Of a stretch of DNA of 64,000 nt, positions 43,487 to 55,861 are shown piece by piece. Under the pieces are notes generated by a model. That model was not told where the DNA came from. It saw only the letters and a program-made list of their open reading frames with translations, and ran no database searches. Source of the stretch: Stutzerimonas balearica DSM 6083. Its GTDB lineage: Bacteria; Pseudomonadota; Gammaproteobacteria; Pseudomonadales; Pseudomonadaceae. Positions within the stretch are counted from its first letter, which is position 1. The number at the start of each line of letters is the position of its first letter. Where the stretch lies: contig NZ_CP007511.1 of assembly GCF_000818015.1 (NCBI RefSeq), positions 930,001 to 994,000 on the forward strand, written 5' to 3'. Made by a program: the position numbers and the translations under genes.

Positions 43487-44968
43487 ATGAGTAAAGAAGT
43501 ACTGCTAGTTGTAGAGTCGGTATCCAACGAAAAGGGCGTGCCGGCCAACCTGATATTCGAAGCGCTCGAATTGGCCCTGGCGACCGCCACCAAGAAGCGC
43601 TATGAAGACGAGGTCGATCTGCGCGTGCAGATCAATCGTCAGAATGGAAGTTACGAAACCTTCCGCCGCTGGACGGTGGTCGAAGAAGCGGATTTCGAGG
43701 ATCCGGCTCACCAGCTGACCCTGGACATGGCGCAGGAGCGCAAGCCCGATGCGAAGATCGGAGATGTACTCGAGGAAAAGATCGAGTCCATCGAGTTCGG
43801 CCGCATCGCCGCGCAGACGGCTAAACAGGTCATCGTGCAGAAGGTTCGCGAGGCTGAGCGTGCGCAGGTCGTCGAGGCTTATCGTGATCGCGTTGGCGAG
43901 ATCATTTCCGGCACGGTGAAGAAGGTCACACGCGATAGCGTGATCGTCGATTTGGGCAATAACGCTGAGGCGTTGCTGGCTCGCGAAGACATCATCCCGC
44001 GGGAAACCTTCCGTGTTGGTGCTCGGATGCGTGCGCTGCTGAAGGAAATCCGTACGGAGAATCGTGGCCCGCAGCTGATCCTGTCGCGTACGGCCCCGCA
44101 GATGCTCATCGAACTGTTCCGTATCGAAGTTCCGGAAATCGCCGAAGGGCTCATCGAGGTCATGGCTGCCTCGCGTGATCCGGGCTCGCGCGCGAAAATC
44201 GCTGTTCGTTCCAAGGACAAGCGTATCGATCCGCAAGGCGCCTGTATTGGCATGCGAGGCTCGCGCGTACAGGCCGTCTCCGGCGAAATCGGCGGCGAGC
44301 GCGTCGATATCGTGCTGTGGGACGAGAACCCGGCCCAGTTCGTGATCAATGCTATGGCGCCGGCCGAAGTCGCTGCGATCATCGTCGACGAAGATGCTCA
44401 CGCCATGGATATCGCTGTGGCCGAGGATAACCTCGCCCAGGCCATTGGGCGTGGCGGTCAGAACGTGCGCTTGGCCAGTCAGCTGACTGGCTGGACGCTG
44501 AATGTGATGACCGAGTCGGATATCCAGGCCAAGCAGCAGGAGGAGACCGGCGACATCCTTCGTCACTTCGTAGACGAACTGGACGTCGATGAAGAGCTGG
44601 CGCAGGTACTCGTCGAGGAAGGCTTTAGCACCCTCGAAGAAATCGCCTATGTCCCGATGGAGGAAATGCTTGGCATCGACGGCTTTGACGAAGATATCGT
44701 CAATGAGCTGCGCACCCGCGCCAAGGATCGTCTGCTGACCAAGGCGATTGCCACCGAGGAGAAATTGGCCGACGCCCAGCCGGCGGAAGATCTGCTCGCG
44801 CTGGAGGGCATGGACAAGGAATTGGCAGTCGAGTTGGCAGTCCGCGGCGTTGTTACCCGCGAAGACCTGGCCGAGCAGTCGATCGATGATCTGCTCGAGA
44901 TAGACGGCATCGATGAAGAGCGTGCCGGCAAGCTGATCATGGCCGCCCGAGCCCATTGGTTCGAGTGA
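43487..44968 (+). CDS. nusA: Transcription factor NusA
   Basis: 493 residues: N-terminal polymerase-binding domain, S1 domain (about 135-200), two KH domains (VKKV region onward, including [13 protein letters not shown] and [11 protein letters not shown]), and two C-terminal acidic helix-hairpin repeats. It modulates pausing and termination. Confidence 0.98.
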   Translation: MSKEVLLVVESVSNEKGVPANLIFEALELALATATKKRYEDEVDLRVQINRQNGSYETFRRWTVVEEADFEDPAHQLTLDMAQERKPDAKIGDVLEEKIESIEFGRIAAQTAKQVIVQKVREAERAQVVEAYRDRVGEIISGTVKKVTRDSVIVDLGNNAEALLAREDIIPRETFRVGARMRALLKEIRTENRGPQLILSRTAPQMLIELFRIEVPEIAEGLIEVMAASRDPGSRAKIAVRSKDKRIDPQGACIGMRGSRVQAVSGEIGGERVDIVLWDENPAQFVINAMAPAEVAAIIVDEDAHAMDIAVAEDNLAQAIGRGGQNVRLASQLTGWTLNVMTESDIQAKQQEETGDILRHFVDELDVDEELAQVLVEEGFSTLEEIAYVPMEEMLGIDGFDEDIVNELRTRAKDRLLTKAIATEEKLADAQPAEDLLALEGMDKELAVELAVRGVVTREDLAEQSIDDLLEIDGIDEERAGKLIMAARAHWFE

Positions 44969-44998
44969 GTTAATTAAGCGGCCTGAGGAGAGAAATGC

Positions 44999-47500
<2,502 letters not shown>

Positions 47501-47522
47501 CCACCCAGGCGGCAAGCTCAAG

Positions 47523-47564
47523 CGGCAAGCTTCAAGTGCGACCTGTTCCACTTGGCGCTTGCCG
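47523..47564. repeat. REP-like hairpin between infB and rbfA
   Basis: 16-bp arms at 47523-47538 and 47549-47564 pair at 14 of 16 positions around a 10-bp loop. Further copies of CAAGC/GCTTG lie on both sides, as in pseudomonad intergenic repeats. Confidence 0.55.
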
Positions 47565-47621
47565 TTTGGCTTTGCGGCTCGATGAATTCCAAGCCTGCAG
47601 CTTGCAGCTAGAGGCAGTTTT

Positions 47622-48011
47622 ATGGCCAAAGACTACAGCCGAACCCAACGTATCGGCGATCAGATGCAGCGAGAGCTGGCACTGTTGATTCAGCGTGAAA
47701 TCAAGGATCCGCGCCTCGGGCTGGTGACCATTACCGGGGTTGACGTCACCCGTGACCTGTCACACGCCAAGGTATATATCACCGTGATGGGCAAGGATGA
47801 CGACGAGCAGGCGATCTCCACCAACCTGCACATTCTCGGCGAGGCGTCCGGATTTCTTCGTATGCAGCTGGGCAAAGCAATGAAGGTTCGCACCATTCCC
47901 CAATTGCACTTTCTATACGATGCGAGCATTCGCCGCGGCGTCGAGTTGTCCTCGCTCATCGAGCGCGCCGTGGCAGAAGATCGCAAGCACGGCGAAGGGC
48001 GCGAGGAGTAA
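47622..48011 (+). CDS. rbfA: Ribosome-binding factor A
   Basis: 129 residues: KH-like fold with [35 protein letters not shown] and [12 protein letters not shown]. It acts in 30S maturation and cold adaptation. The C-terminus is acidic. It ends 2 bp before truB. Confidence 0.97.
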   Translation: MAKDYSRTQRIGDQMQRELALLIQREIKDPRLGLVTITGVDVTRDLSHAKVYITVMGKDDDEQAISTNLHILGEASGFLRMQLGKAMKVRTIPQLHFLYDASIRRGVELSSLIERAVAEDRKHGEGREE

Positions 48012-48013
48012 GC

Positions 48014-48931
48014 GTGGCTCAGGTCAAACGCATTCGTCGCTCGGTGAGCGGCATCATCCTGCTCGACAAGCCGCGCGGCTTCACCTCCAACGCTGCGTTG
48101 CAGAAAGTGCGCTGGCTCCTCAACGCCGAAAAGGCTGGTCACACCGGCAGCCTGGATCCGCTCGCGACCGGGGTGCTGCCGCTGTGCTTTGGCGAGGCGA
48201 CGAAGTTTTCGCAGTACCTGCTCGATGCCGACAAGGCCTACGAGACGGTGGCACAGCTCGGCGTGACGACCAGCACGGCCGATGCAGAGGGCGACGTGCT
48301 CGAGCGCCGTTCGGTAGCGCTGTCCGCGGCCGACATCGAAGCCGTGTTGCCTCGTTTCCGCGGCGATATCCAACAGGTCCCGCCAATGCACTCGGCGCTG
48401 AAGCGCGATGGGCAGCCACTCTATAAGCTGGCCAGAGCGGGAGAAGTAGTGGAGCGTGAGGCGCGTTCTGTTACCATTACGCGCCTCGAATTGCTGGAGG
48501 TGATCGGCGACCGTGTGCGGCTCGCGGTTTCCTGCAGCAAAGGCACCTACATCCGCACCCTGGTCGAGGATATCGGCAGAGCGCTCGGCTGTGGTGCGCA
48601 TGTGGCAGAGCTGCGGCGGACCCAGGCGGGTCCCTTCGTTCTGGCTGACACGGTCAGTCTTGAGGCGTTGGAGCAGGCTCACGGCGAAGGTGGCAGCGAG
48701 GCGCTCGACCGTTTCCTGAAACCGGTCGATTGCGGTTTGCAGCATTGGCCATTGCTGAGCTTTTCCGAGCACAGCGCCTACTACTGGCTACATGGCCAGC
48801 CTGTACGCGCGCCGGATGCGCCAGCTTTTGGCATGGTTCGAGTGCAAGATCAAAACGGACGCTTCATCGGAATCGGTGAAGTGTCGGACGATGGGCGTGT
48901 AGCGCCGCGTCGGTTGATTCGGTCGGAATGA
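48014..48931 (+). CDS. truB: tRNA pseudouridine-55 synthase TruB
   Basis: 305 residues from a GTG. The catalytic aspartate is in [14 protein letters not shown]. The C-terminal PUA-like domain follows. It modifies U55 in the T loop of tRNAs. Confidence 0.97.
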   Translation: MAQVKRIRRSVSGIILLDKPRGFTSNAALQKVRWLLNAEKAGHTGSLDPLATGVLPLCFGEATKFSQYLLDADKAYETVAQLGVTTSTADAEGDVLERRSVALSAADIEAVLPRFRGDIQQVPPMHSALKRDGQPLYKLARAGEVVEREARSVTITRLELLEVIGDRVRLAVSCSKGTYIRTLVEDIGRALGCGAHVAELRRTQAGPFVLADTVSLEALEQAHGEGGSEALDRFLKPVDCGLQHWPLLSFSEHSAYYWLHGQPVRAPDAPAFGMVRVQDQNGRFIGIGEVSDDGRVAPRRLIRSE

Positions 48932-49041
48932 CCGATCGCCTCCGTTATGGGGGCGTTGAGGGTGGCTGTCAGCAGGCACGGTCATGCCTCTTACTACTCA
49001 CACGGGAGCCTATCCCGGCCTGTTCACTCAAGGAGCCCATC

Positions 49042-49311
49042 ATGGCACTGAGCGTTGAAGAAAAAGCCCAGATCGTTAACGAGTACAAGCAAGCTGAAGG
49101 CGACACCGGTTCTCCGGAAGTGCAGGTAGCCCTGCTGACCGCCAACATCAACAAGCTGCAGGACCACTTCAAGGCCAACGGCAAGGACCACCACTCCCGT
49201 CGTGGTCTGATCCGCATGGTCAACCAGCGTCGCAAGCTGCTGGATTACCTGAAGGGTAAGGACACCACTCGTTACAGCACCCTGATCGGTCGTCTGGGCC
49301 TGCGTCGCTAA
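49042..49311 (+). CDS. rpsO: 30S ribosomal protein S15
   Basis: 89 residues from the ATG with AAGGAG upstream. It has the S15 signature [14 protein letters not shown] and HHSRRGL. The 110-bp gap upstream probably holds its own promoter and the autogenous control region. Confidence 0.98.
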   Translation: MALSVEEKAQIVNEYKQAEGDTGSPEVQVALLTANINKLQDHFKANGKDHHSRRGLIRMVNQRRKLLDYLKGKDTTRYSTLIGRLGLRR

Positions 49312-49320
49312 GACGCTGCG

Positions 49321-49403
49321 AGCTGGAAGCCTGAAGCTGGAAGCCTGAGGTTGAGAGTTGGAGCCACGCTCCGCTACAGCTTCGGGCTTTCGGCTTTTTG
49401 GTT
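49321..49403 (+). repeat. Direct repeat and hairpin in the rpsO-pnp gap
   Basis: AGCTGGAAGCCTGA occurs twice in tandem (49321-49334, 49335-49348). Its AAGC/GAAGC units pair with the later CTTCGGGCTTTCGGCTTTTT, which ends in a T run, so it could be a partial terminator or an RNase processing site before pnp. Confidence 0.5.
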
Positions 49404-49478
49404 TTTGCAGGAGTGATCGGGCCGACTCCCGAGGTTCCTGCCGATTTCCCCAAAGGCAACAAAGAGAAGGAAAACACC

Positions 49479-51587
49479 GTGAATCCGGTAACCAAGAAAT
49501 TTCAGTTCGGTCAGTCGACCGTAACCCTGGAGACTGGCCGTATCGCCCGTCAGGCCACCGGCGCCGTGCTGGTCACCGTCGATGACGACGTGGCTGTGCT
49601 GGTCACCGTGGTAGGTGCGAAGAATGCCGATCCGAGCAAGGGCTTCTTCCCGCTGTCGGTCCACTATCAGGAAAAAACCTACGCAGCCGGCAAGATTCCC
49701 GGCGGCTTCTTCAAGCGTGAAGGGCGTCCGTCGGAAAAGGAAACCCTGACTTCGCGCCTGATCGACCGGCCGATTCGCCCGCTGTTCCCGGAAGGCTTCA
49801 TGAACGAAGTGCAGGTAGTCTGCACCGTCGTTTCCACCAGCAAGAAGACGGATCCGGACATCGCATCGATGATCGGTACTTCTGCTGCGCTGGCCATTTC
49901 GGGCATCCCCTTCGACGGTCCGATCGGCGCCGCCCGCGTGGCGTTCCACGAGAGCACCGGCTACCTGCTGAACCCGACCTACGAGCAGCTCAAGGCCTCC
50001 AGCCTCGACATGGTCGTGGCGGGTACCGAGGAAGCGGTGCTGATGGTCGAGTCCGAGGCCCAGGAGCTGACCGAAGACCAGATGCTCGGCGCCGTGCTGT
50101 TCGCCCATCAGGAGTTCCAGGCCGTCATCCAGGCTGTCAAGGAATTCGCCGCCGAGGCTGGCAAGCCGAAGTGGGAGTGGAGTGCCCCGGTCGAGAACAC
50201 CGCGCTGCTGTCGGCCATCAAGGCCGAGTTCGGCGAGGCGATTTCCGAGGCCTACACCATCACCATCAAGCAGCAGCGTTACAGCCGTCTGGATCAGCTG
50301 CGCGAGCAGGTCATCGCCCGCTTCGCCACCGAGGGTGAAGGCCAGCCGAGCGTCGGCGAGGTCAAGGAGGCGTTCGGCCTGCTGGAGTACCGCACCGTTC
50401 GCGAGAACATCGTAAACGGCAAACCGCGTATCGATGGCCGTGACACCCGTACCGTGCGCCCGCTGAAAATCGAGGTCGGGGTACTGCCCAAGACCCACGG
50501 TTCGGCCCTGTTCACCCGTGGTGAAACCCAGGCGCTGGTTGTTGCGACCTTGGGTACCGCGCGCGATGCGCAGCTGCTCGACACGCTGGAAGGCGAGAAG
50601 AAAGACGCTTTCATGCTGCACTACAACTTCCCGCCGTTCTCCGTCGGCGAGTGTGGTCGTATGGGTAGCGCCGGCCGCCGCGAAATCGGCCATGGCCGTC
50701 TCGCTCGTCGTGGCGTCGCCGCCATGCTGCCGTCGGCCGATGAGTTCCCCTACACCATTCGCGTGGTATCCGAGATCACCGAATCGAACGGTTCGAGTTC
50801 GATGGCTTCGGTGTGCGGTGCCTCGCTGGCGCTGATGGACGCCGGCGTGCCAATGAAGGCGCCGGTAGCCGGTATCGCCATGGGCCTGGTCAAGGAAGGT
50901 GACAAGTTCGCCGTACTGACCGACATTCTCGGTGACGAAGACCACCTGGGCGACATGGACTTCAAGGTTGCCGGCACCGCCAACGGCGTAACCGCGCTGC
51001 AGATGGACATCAAGATCCAGGGCATTACCGAAGAGATCATGGAGATCGCTCTGGGGCAGGCGCTGGAAGCACGCCTGAACATCCTTGGTCAGATGAATCA
51101 GGTCATTGCCCAATCGCGCAGCGAGCTGTCGGCCAACGCTCCGACCATGCTGGCGATGAAGATCGACCAAGACAAGATTCGCGACGTGATCGGCAAGGGT
51201 GGCGCCACCATTCGCGCCATCTGCGAAGAAACCAAGGCCTCGATCGACATCGAAGATGATGGCTCGATCAAGATCTTCGGCGAAACCAAGGAAGCGGCAG
51301 AAGCGGCCAAGCAGCGCGTGCTGGGCATCACTGCCGAAGCCGAAATCGGCAAGATCTACGTCGGCAAGGTCGAGCGCATCGTCGACTTCGGCGCCTTCGT
51401 CAACATCCTGCCGGGCAAGGACGGTCTTGTGCACATTTCGCAGATCAGCGATCAGCGCATCGAGAAAGTCACCGACGTGCTGAAGGAAGGCCAGGAAGTC
51501 AAGGTGCTGGTGCTTGACGTGGACAACCGTGGCCGCATCAAGCTGTCGATCAAGGACGTCGCGGCAGCCGAAGCTTCGGGCGTCTGA
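49479..51587 (+). CDS. pnp: Polynucleotide phosphorylase
   Basis: 702 residues from the GTG at 49479 with GAGAAGGA upstream, matching the usual Pseudomonas length. Two RNase PH domains are joined by a helical domain, followed by KH (about 550-615) and S1 (about 620-690) domains. It is a 3'-5' exoribonuclease of the degradosome and last gene of the operon. Confidence 0.98.
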   Translation: MNPVTKKFQFGQSTVTLETGRIARQATGAVLVTVDDDVAVLVTVVGAKNADPSKGFFPLSVHYQEKTYAAGKIPGGFFKREGRPSEKETLTSRLIDRPIRPLFPEGFMNEVQVVCTVVSTSKKTDPDIASMIGTSAALAISGIPFDGPIGAARVAFHESTGYLLNPTYEQLKASSLDMVVAGTEEAVLMVESEAQELTEDQMLGAVLFAHQEFQAVIQAVKEFAAEAGKPKWEWSAPVENTALLSAIKAEFGEAISEAYTITIKQQRYSRLDQLREQVIARFATEGEGQPSVGEVKEAFGLLEYRTVRENIVNGKPRIDGRDTRTVRPLKIEVGVLPKTHGSALFTRGETQALVVATLGTARDAQLLDTLEGEKKDAFMLHYNFPPFSVGECGRMGSAGRREIGHGRLARRGVAAMLPSADEFPYTIRVVSEITESNGSSSMASVCGASLALMDAGVPMKAPVAGIAMGLVKEGDKFAVLTDILGDEDHLGDMDFKVAGTANGVTALQMDIKIQGITEEIMEIALGQALEARLNILGQMNQVIAQSRSELSANAPTMLAMKIDQDKIRDVIGKGGATIRAICEETKASIDIEDDGSIKIFGETKEAAEAAKQRVLGITAEAEIGKIYVGKVERIVDFGAFVNILPGKDGLVHISQISDQRIEKVTDVLKEGQEVKVLVLDVDNRGRIKLSIKDVAAAEASGV

Positions 51588-51606
51588 CCGTCTCGTTGCG
51601 TAAGAG

Positions 51607-51629
51607 AAAGGGCCTTCGGGCCCTTTTTT
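51607..51629 (+). terminator. Terminator of the pnp operon
   Basis: An 8-bp stem (51607-51614/51619-51626) closes a TTCG loop and is followed by six T. Confidence 0.88.
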
Positions 51630-51654
51630 CGTATGAGCTGACGGCGGATATCAC

Positions 51655-51698
51655 GTGCAGTTTGCAAGCCGGACGGTAGGCAAAATTGCACTCTGCAA
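51655..51698. promoter_or_regulatory. Tandem activator sites before the BON gene (TTGCA-N3-TGCAA type)
   Basis: TTGCA-CTC-TGCAA at 51686-51698 is a perfect inverted repeat; GTGCA-GTT-TGCAA at 51655-51667 is a copy with one mismatch. Their centres are 31 bp apart (three helical turns) and about 99 and 130 bp upstream of the predicted start, a layout for a sigma54 activator. Confidence 0.5.
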
Positions 51699-51720
51699 CA
51701 GCCAGTCAGCCACTTTGGTT

Positions 51721-51733
51721 TATCAAGTTACTG
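51721..51733 (+). promoter_or_regulatory. Possible IHF site before the BON gene
   Basis: TATCAA-GTTA-CTG differs at one position from WATCAA-N4-TTR and lies in AT-rich DNA between the tandem sites and the -24/-12 promoter. Confidence 0.4.
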
Positions 51734-51764
51734 ATTTAAAAGGGAAATAATTTTCTACGAAACC

Positions 51765-51780
51765 TGGCACGTCGGTTGCG
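51765..51780 (+). promoter_or_regulatory. Sigma54 promoter of the BON-domain gene
   Basis: TGGCACG-TCGG-TTGCG matches the -24/-12 consensus in all conserved bases, with GG and GC 10 bp apart. The start is predicted near 51791, 55 bp before the ATG. Confidence 0.75.
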
Positions 51781-51845
51781 ACTCTGAACAAGAGAGCGGG
51801 GCGGGAGCAAGAGCCCCGTAAACCACGAGAACAGGAGTGACAGCT

Positions 51846-52235
51846 ATGAAAATTCAGACCCTTACCGCTGCCGCCGTTGGTGCTGCTCTGAGTGTTTCGG
51901 TCGCCGGATACGCGATGGCAGCCAGCACGCCTGCCATCGACGACAGCCAAGCGACTATGCTCGCGGCCAATGACGCCTCCCGGGAGGCTGAGCACGCCAT
52001 GGAAGAGGCAGGCGATGCTGTCTCCGATGGCTGGATCACCACGAAGGTGAAGTCCGTGCTGCTGGTCGAAGACGCGACCCCGGGCATGCAGATTGAAGTC
52101 GAAACCAAAGACGGTGTGGTATCGCTTTCCGGCACCGTAGCGACCGAGGCCGAGAAAGAGGCTGCGATCGCCAAGGCCAAGGGCATCAAAGGCGTACGCG
52201 AGGTGGCTGCCGACGGTCTGAAAGCCGCCGACTGA
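51846..52235 (+). CDS. Exported BON-domain protein (OsmY-like)
   Basis: 129 residues from the ATG behind AGGAGTGA. A signal peptide (ends AMA near residue 27) is followed by one BON domain (about 60-125: WITTKVKSVLLVED, VVSLSGTVATEAE). BON proteins bind phospholipid or envelope components and are often stress-induced. It is a single gene between terminators, controlled by a sigma54-type promoter. Confidence 0.88.
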   Translation: MKIQTLTAAAVGAALSVSVAGYAMAASTPAIDDSQATMLAANDASREAEHAMEEAGDAVSDGWITTKVKSVLLVEDATPGMQIEVETKDGVVSLSGTVATEAEKEAAIAKAKGIKGVREVAADGLKAAD

Positions 52236-52251
52236 CCGTTAGCCTGTACTG

Positions 52252-52278
52252 AAACCCCGCGCCATGGCGGGGTTTTTT
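52252..52278. terminator. Terminator after the BON gene, shared with the convergent DUF2845 gene
   Basis: A 9-bp stem (52252-52260/52267-52275) is followed by TTTTTT on the plus strand and preceded by AAA. It reaches the stop codon of the gene on the minus strand. Confidence 0.8.
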
Positions 52279-52597
52279 ATTGGCCCCGCTGGCTGTCAAT
52301 GTTGCGCAGCCGGCCTCCCTCGAAGCGTAGGTAGTGGTACATGCCGTGGGTGGGGCCGTAAACCCATTCCTCGACCGCGACTTCCTGGCGGAACCCATAG
52401 TCGTCGACGATCTCCTTGTAGCCGGTCAGCGAGCGTCCCTGTGGTTCGCCACACTTGCCCAGGACCTCCGAGGTGGACGCATCCAGGCTGACCAACCGAC
52501 TTCCACAGCGGTATGTCGAGCCTGCCTCAACGACGGCACTGAGGAGCAACATAAGGGGCAGCATGGCAAGCGCAGCTAGGCGCACGCGCGTTCTCAC
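52277..52597 (-). CDS. DUF2845 protein, exported (copy 2)
   Basis: 106 residues: signal peptide (ends near VEAG), then YRCGSRLVSLDASTSEV, a second cysteine in GKCGEP, and EEWVYGPTHGMYHYLRFEGGRL. These are DUF2845 features, with two cysteines that may form a disulfide. It is paralogous to the gene just upstream, overlapping it by 4 bp. Function is unknown. Confidence 0.82.
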   Translation of the reverse strand: MRTRVRLAALAMLPLMLLLSAVVEAGSTYRCGSRLVSLDASTSEVLGKCGEPQGRSLTGYKEIVDDYGFRQEVAVEEWVYGPTHGMYHYLRFEGGRLRNIDSQRGQ

Positions 52598-52893
52598 TGT
52601 GCCCGCCGGGTTTCGACCCGGATCAGTCGATTGGCTTCAAAGGTCAGGATGCTGAGCATCCCGTTGCTTGGCCCGTACACCCATTCCTCAAGGACGAACT
52701 CGCGTCGGTCGTTCGGACCGAGCGTATAACCTATCGGCGTGCGATGTGTCGGTGGACCGCACTTGCGCTCCACTTCGAAGCTGCGGTCGCCGCTGCTGAC
52801 CAGCTGGCTGCCACAGCGAAAGGTGTCGGCCGCGGCGATCGAGGGGGCCGCGAACAGCGAAACCAGCACCAGCTGCCATGCCAATGACTTCAT
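52594..52893 (-). CDS. DUF2845 protein, exported (copy 1)
   Basis: 99 residues: signal peptide (ends AAA near 22), then TFRCGSQLVSSGDRSFEV, a second cysteine in RKCGPP, and LEEWVYGPSNGMLSILTFEANRL. It is a tandem duplicate of the next gene and joined to the DUF748 gene by a TAATG overlap, so all three form one operon. Confidence 0.82.
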   Translation of the reverse strand: MKSLAWQLVLVSLFAAPSIAAADTFRCGSQLVSSGDRSFEVERKCGPPTHRTPIGYTLGPNDRREFVLEEWVYGPSNGMLSILTFEANRLIRVETRRAQ

Positions 52894-55775
52894 TACTCAC
52901 TCCCGAGATGCAACACAACGGTGATTTCGCCATCAGGTTGCGCGTCGATCGTGCCGGTGTCCAGCAGGTAGACGCGTTGCGGATCCAGGCCCAGGTCGGT
53001 CAGCTGGTTCTTGATCGTAGCGGCCCGCTCGCGTGCAAGGTTGCGCAAGAGTATGGCGCTCGACGACCAGGAGTCGATGACCGCTTCGCGCAACTGCTGG
53101 GCACGGGCGTCCTCCTCCAGTTCGCGCCACTGTTCTGGTGGCTGGCGTCCGAGGCGACTGCGATAGATGCCTTCGAGCAACGCCGGTTTCTCGTCGTCGG
53201 CGACGACGAGCTCGTCTTCGCTGCCCGGCACCTTTTCTCCGCGGCGTTGCAGCACGCGGTAGAACGTTCTCTGATACTCGCGTTCAAGTCGCTGCTCGGC
53301 CAACGCCCTGCCTTCGCTGGCCGCGCTGCGGCCCTCTACCTCCAGCGCCAGTTGCGGGCGTTGTTGCAGCGCCTGGGCCAAGGCTTTCAGGTTGGCGCGT
53401 GCCTGGGCGTCGAGTTCGCTGCTTGCTGGAGCAAACGCAATCTGACTGAGATCCTCCTGTCCGCCGTCTACCAGCCCGGCAAGGAATTTGAACGGAGCCT
53501 GGGCGGCGCGCAGGACAAGATTGCGTAGCGTCTGCCAGATGATCGGTATGACGCTGAACTGCGGATCGTTCAGGTTGCCCTGGACCGGCAGCTTGATGTC
53601 GATCGTGCCGTGGGTGTCCTTGAGCAGGGCGACCGCGAGGCGGACCGGTAAGTCGACGGCATCGGGACTGTCGACCTTCTCGCCGAGCTGAAGCTGCTCG
53701 AGTACCACCCGGTTCTGTGCGTCGAGTTGCCCCTGCTGGATGCGGTAATGCAGGTCCAGGTTCAGACGGCCTTTGCGAATACGATAGCCGGCGAATTTGC
53801 TGGAATAGGGCGTGAGCGTAGTCAGCTCAACCTGGCGGAAGCTGGTCGCGATATCCAAGCGCTGCAGCGGGTCGAAGGGCGTCAGGCTGCCCTTGATGGC
53901 GACCGGCGCATAGCGGTCGACCTTGCCGGTGATATCGACCGGCGCGGCGGGCTGCTGTTGATTGTCGAGCGTGCCGATGTGGCCGTCGAGATCCTGAATG
54001 GCGGTGGCGAACGGCGGGCGCAGGCTGAAATCGGCAAAGTTGGCCGAGCCATCGGTCAACCGAATGCCACCAATATGCAGCGCCAACGGGGCGCTGGCCG
54101 GGCCGGCCGGCGCGGCAGCGGCTGGTTCTCCAGGCTGGTCGACCAGCAGCTCGTTGACGTTCGTGCTCAGGTCCGGGTTGATGATGAAGCGCGCATATGG
54201 CTGATCGATATCGACCGTTTCGATGGCCAGTCGCTGGGGTTGGTGCTGATAGTCGATGCCTTCGAGCCGCAGTCGCTGCCATTTGACGAAGTCGCGGTCC
54301 TTCAGCGTGTCGAGCGTATGCAGTTGGGTGATCTCGGCCGTACCGGTTGCCGAAAAAGCAAGCGGTTCGGCTCCATCCAGCGTCAGCTGCAGGTCGCTCG
54401 AGAGCATGCCGCTGCGCAGTTCGAGTCGAATGAAGGGGGCGAGATAGGCCTGCGCCACGCGCAGATCGAGATCCCGGGTGCGAACGTCGAGCCGACCGCT
54501 CAACGGAGCCAGTTGCAGCTCGCCAGTAGCCTGCAGGTTGCCCTGGCGACCGATTCCGGTATCCAGATCGACCTTGAAAGGCGTTTTTCCTTGGCTGTCG
54601 AACTGTCGAAGTGTGAGCTTCAGGGGTGCGAGTTCGAGGGCAACCTCCTGCTCGGGCACGCGGTCAGTCAGGTGGATGCGATAGTCGGCCAGCTGCGCCT
54701 CGCTCAGTTGAATCCGCCAGGCGGGCTCGCTCGGTTGCGCGGCAGGTGTCTTGCTGTCCGTTCCTGTCGGCTCGGCGAACAGCCGCTGCCAGTTCAGTGC
54801 ACCGTCCTGCTCGCGTATGACCCAGGTTTCCAGCCCGGCGCTGCGCACTTTGCCGATTTGCAGGCGCTTATCGGCCAGGTCGAGCTTTGTTTCCGCGACT
54901 TCGAGGCGCTCCAGGCGCACGAGTGGATTGCCCTGCAGGTCATCGATCGCCAGCGGCGCGAGCGTGGCGTCCAGGTCGAGCAGGCGCAGCTGGAGGGCCT
55001 CGCTCAAATCCAGTTCGTAGCGCGTACTGGCGCTGAGCGTGCCGCGCTCGAGAGCCAGGGGCGCTGCGTCGCGGACGTATGGCCAGAAGTCCGCCAGCGC
55101 CACGGAGTCCACGGTCAGGCTGCCACTGGAGCGCAGTGGAGCGAGGTTCAGCTGGCCCTGCCAACCGATGTGCCCGCCGCTTGGGCCAGAGGCCGCCAGC
55201 GTGGCGTCGGCGGCCCCATCCTCCCGGGTGACGAGGTTGTGCAGCTCCAGATTCAGCTCGTCGTAAAGCAGGTCGATAGGCTCGCTGGGGCGCTTATCAA
55301 TGAAGCGCAATTGGCCGGCGCTGAGTCGGAAGCGGTCCAGTTGCAGCGGAAATACCTCGCCTTCGGCGGCCGGCGTCTCGGGCTCGGATTTTTGCTCGGG
55401 GGCTCTGAACAGCTGGGCCAGGTTGAAGGTACCGTCCTTGGCAAAGCGCAACTGCGCTCGCGGTGCCTCCAGGTGCACTTCGCTCAGGTGCAGGGTGCGC
55501 CGGAACAGGCTGTCCCAGGCGAGATCGACATACAGGTGATCGAAGCCGACGTCGTGTTGCTCGGCTGTGCCCAGTGACAGAGCGAAGACATCGAGCTCAA
55601 GGCTGAACGGGTTGAATTCCATTCGCGCCAGGCTCGCCGGAACGGAGGCGTATACGGCGAGCTGCTGGTTGGCGATGCGCTGAGCGAGCCCGGGCAGGAT
55701 CAGAAAGCCGAGCAGGGCGTAGCAGATGAGTGCGGTTGCCGCGGCGATCGCCAGGCGCTTCAGACCGTTGCGCAT
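52893..55775 (-). CDS. DUF748 (AsmA-like) envelope protein
   Basis: 960 residues. An N-terminal membrane helix (about 9-31) is followed by a long repetitive beta-rich periplasmic region with DUF748 signatures (FNPFSLELDVFALSLG, LDLHYRIQQGQLDAQN, LPVRLAVALLKD). The C-terminal part (about 800 onward) resembles OmpA/phospholipid-handling ends (FAPASSELDAQARANLKALAQAL). The AsmA-like superfamily includes proteins that move lipids across the periplasm; a role here is inferred. It is first gene of the operon with two DUF2845 genes. Confidence 0.85.
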   Translation of the reverse strand: MRNGLKRLAIAAATALICYALLGFLILPGLAQRIANQQLAVYASVPASLARMEFNPFSLELDVFALSLGTAEQHDVGFDHLYVDLAWDSLFRRTLHLSEVHLEAPRAQLRFAKDGTFNLAQLFRAPEQKSEPETPAAEGEVFPLQLDRFRLSAGQLRFIDKRPSEPIDLLYDELNLELHNLVTREDGAADATLAASGPSGGHIGWQGQLNLAPLRSSGSLTVDSVALADFWPYVRDAAPLALERGTLSASTRYELDLSEALQLRLLDLDATLAPLAIDDLQGNPLVRLERLEVAETKLDLADKRLQIGKVRSAGLETWVIREQDGALNWQRLFAEPTGTDSKTPAAQPSEPAWRIQLSEAQLADYRIHLTDRVPEQEVALELAPLKLTLRQFDSQGKTPFKVDLDTGIGRQGNLQATGELQLAPLSGRLDVRTRDLDLRVAQAYLAPFIRLELRSGMLSSDLQLTLDGAEPLAFSATGTAEITQLHTLDTLKDRDFVKWQRLRLEGIDYQHQPQRLAIETVDIDQPYARFIINPDLSTNVNELLVDQPGEPAAAAPAGPASAPLALHIGGIRLTDGSANFADFSLRPPFATAIQDLDGHIGTLDNQQQPAAPVDITGKVDRYAPVAIKGSLTPFDPLQRLDIATSFRQVELTTLTPYSSKFAGYRIRKGRLNLDLHYRIQQGQLDAQNRVVLEQLQLGEKVDSPDAVDLPVRLAVALLKDTHGTIDIKLPVQGNLNDPQFSVIPIIWQTLRNLVLRAAQAPFKFLAGLVDGGQEDLSQIAFAPASSELDAQARANLKALAQALQQRPQLALEVEGRSAASEGRALAEQRLEREYQRTFYRVLQRRGEKVPGSEDELVVADDEKPALLEGIYRSRLGRQPPEQWRELEEDARAQQLREAVIDSWSSSAILLRNLARERAATIKNQLTDLGLDPQRVYLLDTGTIDAQPDGEITVVLHLGSE

Positions 55776-55861
55776 TTGCCAAGGTTTCCTCTGGATAGGT
55801 TGGCTTGGAGTATGGCACGTCGTCCCGGTTCCTCATGCGATCGGCGCCGCGCTGCGGCTGC

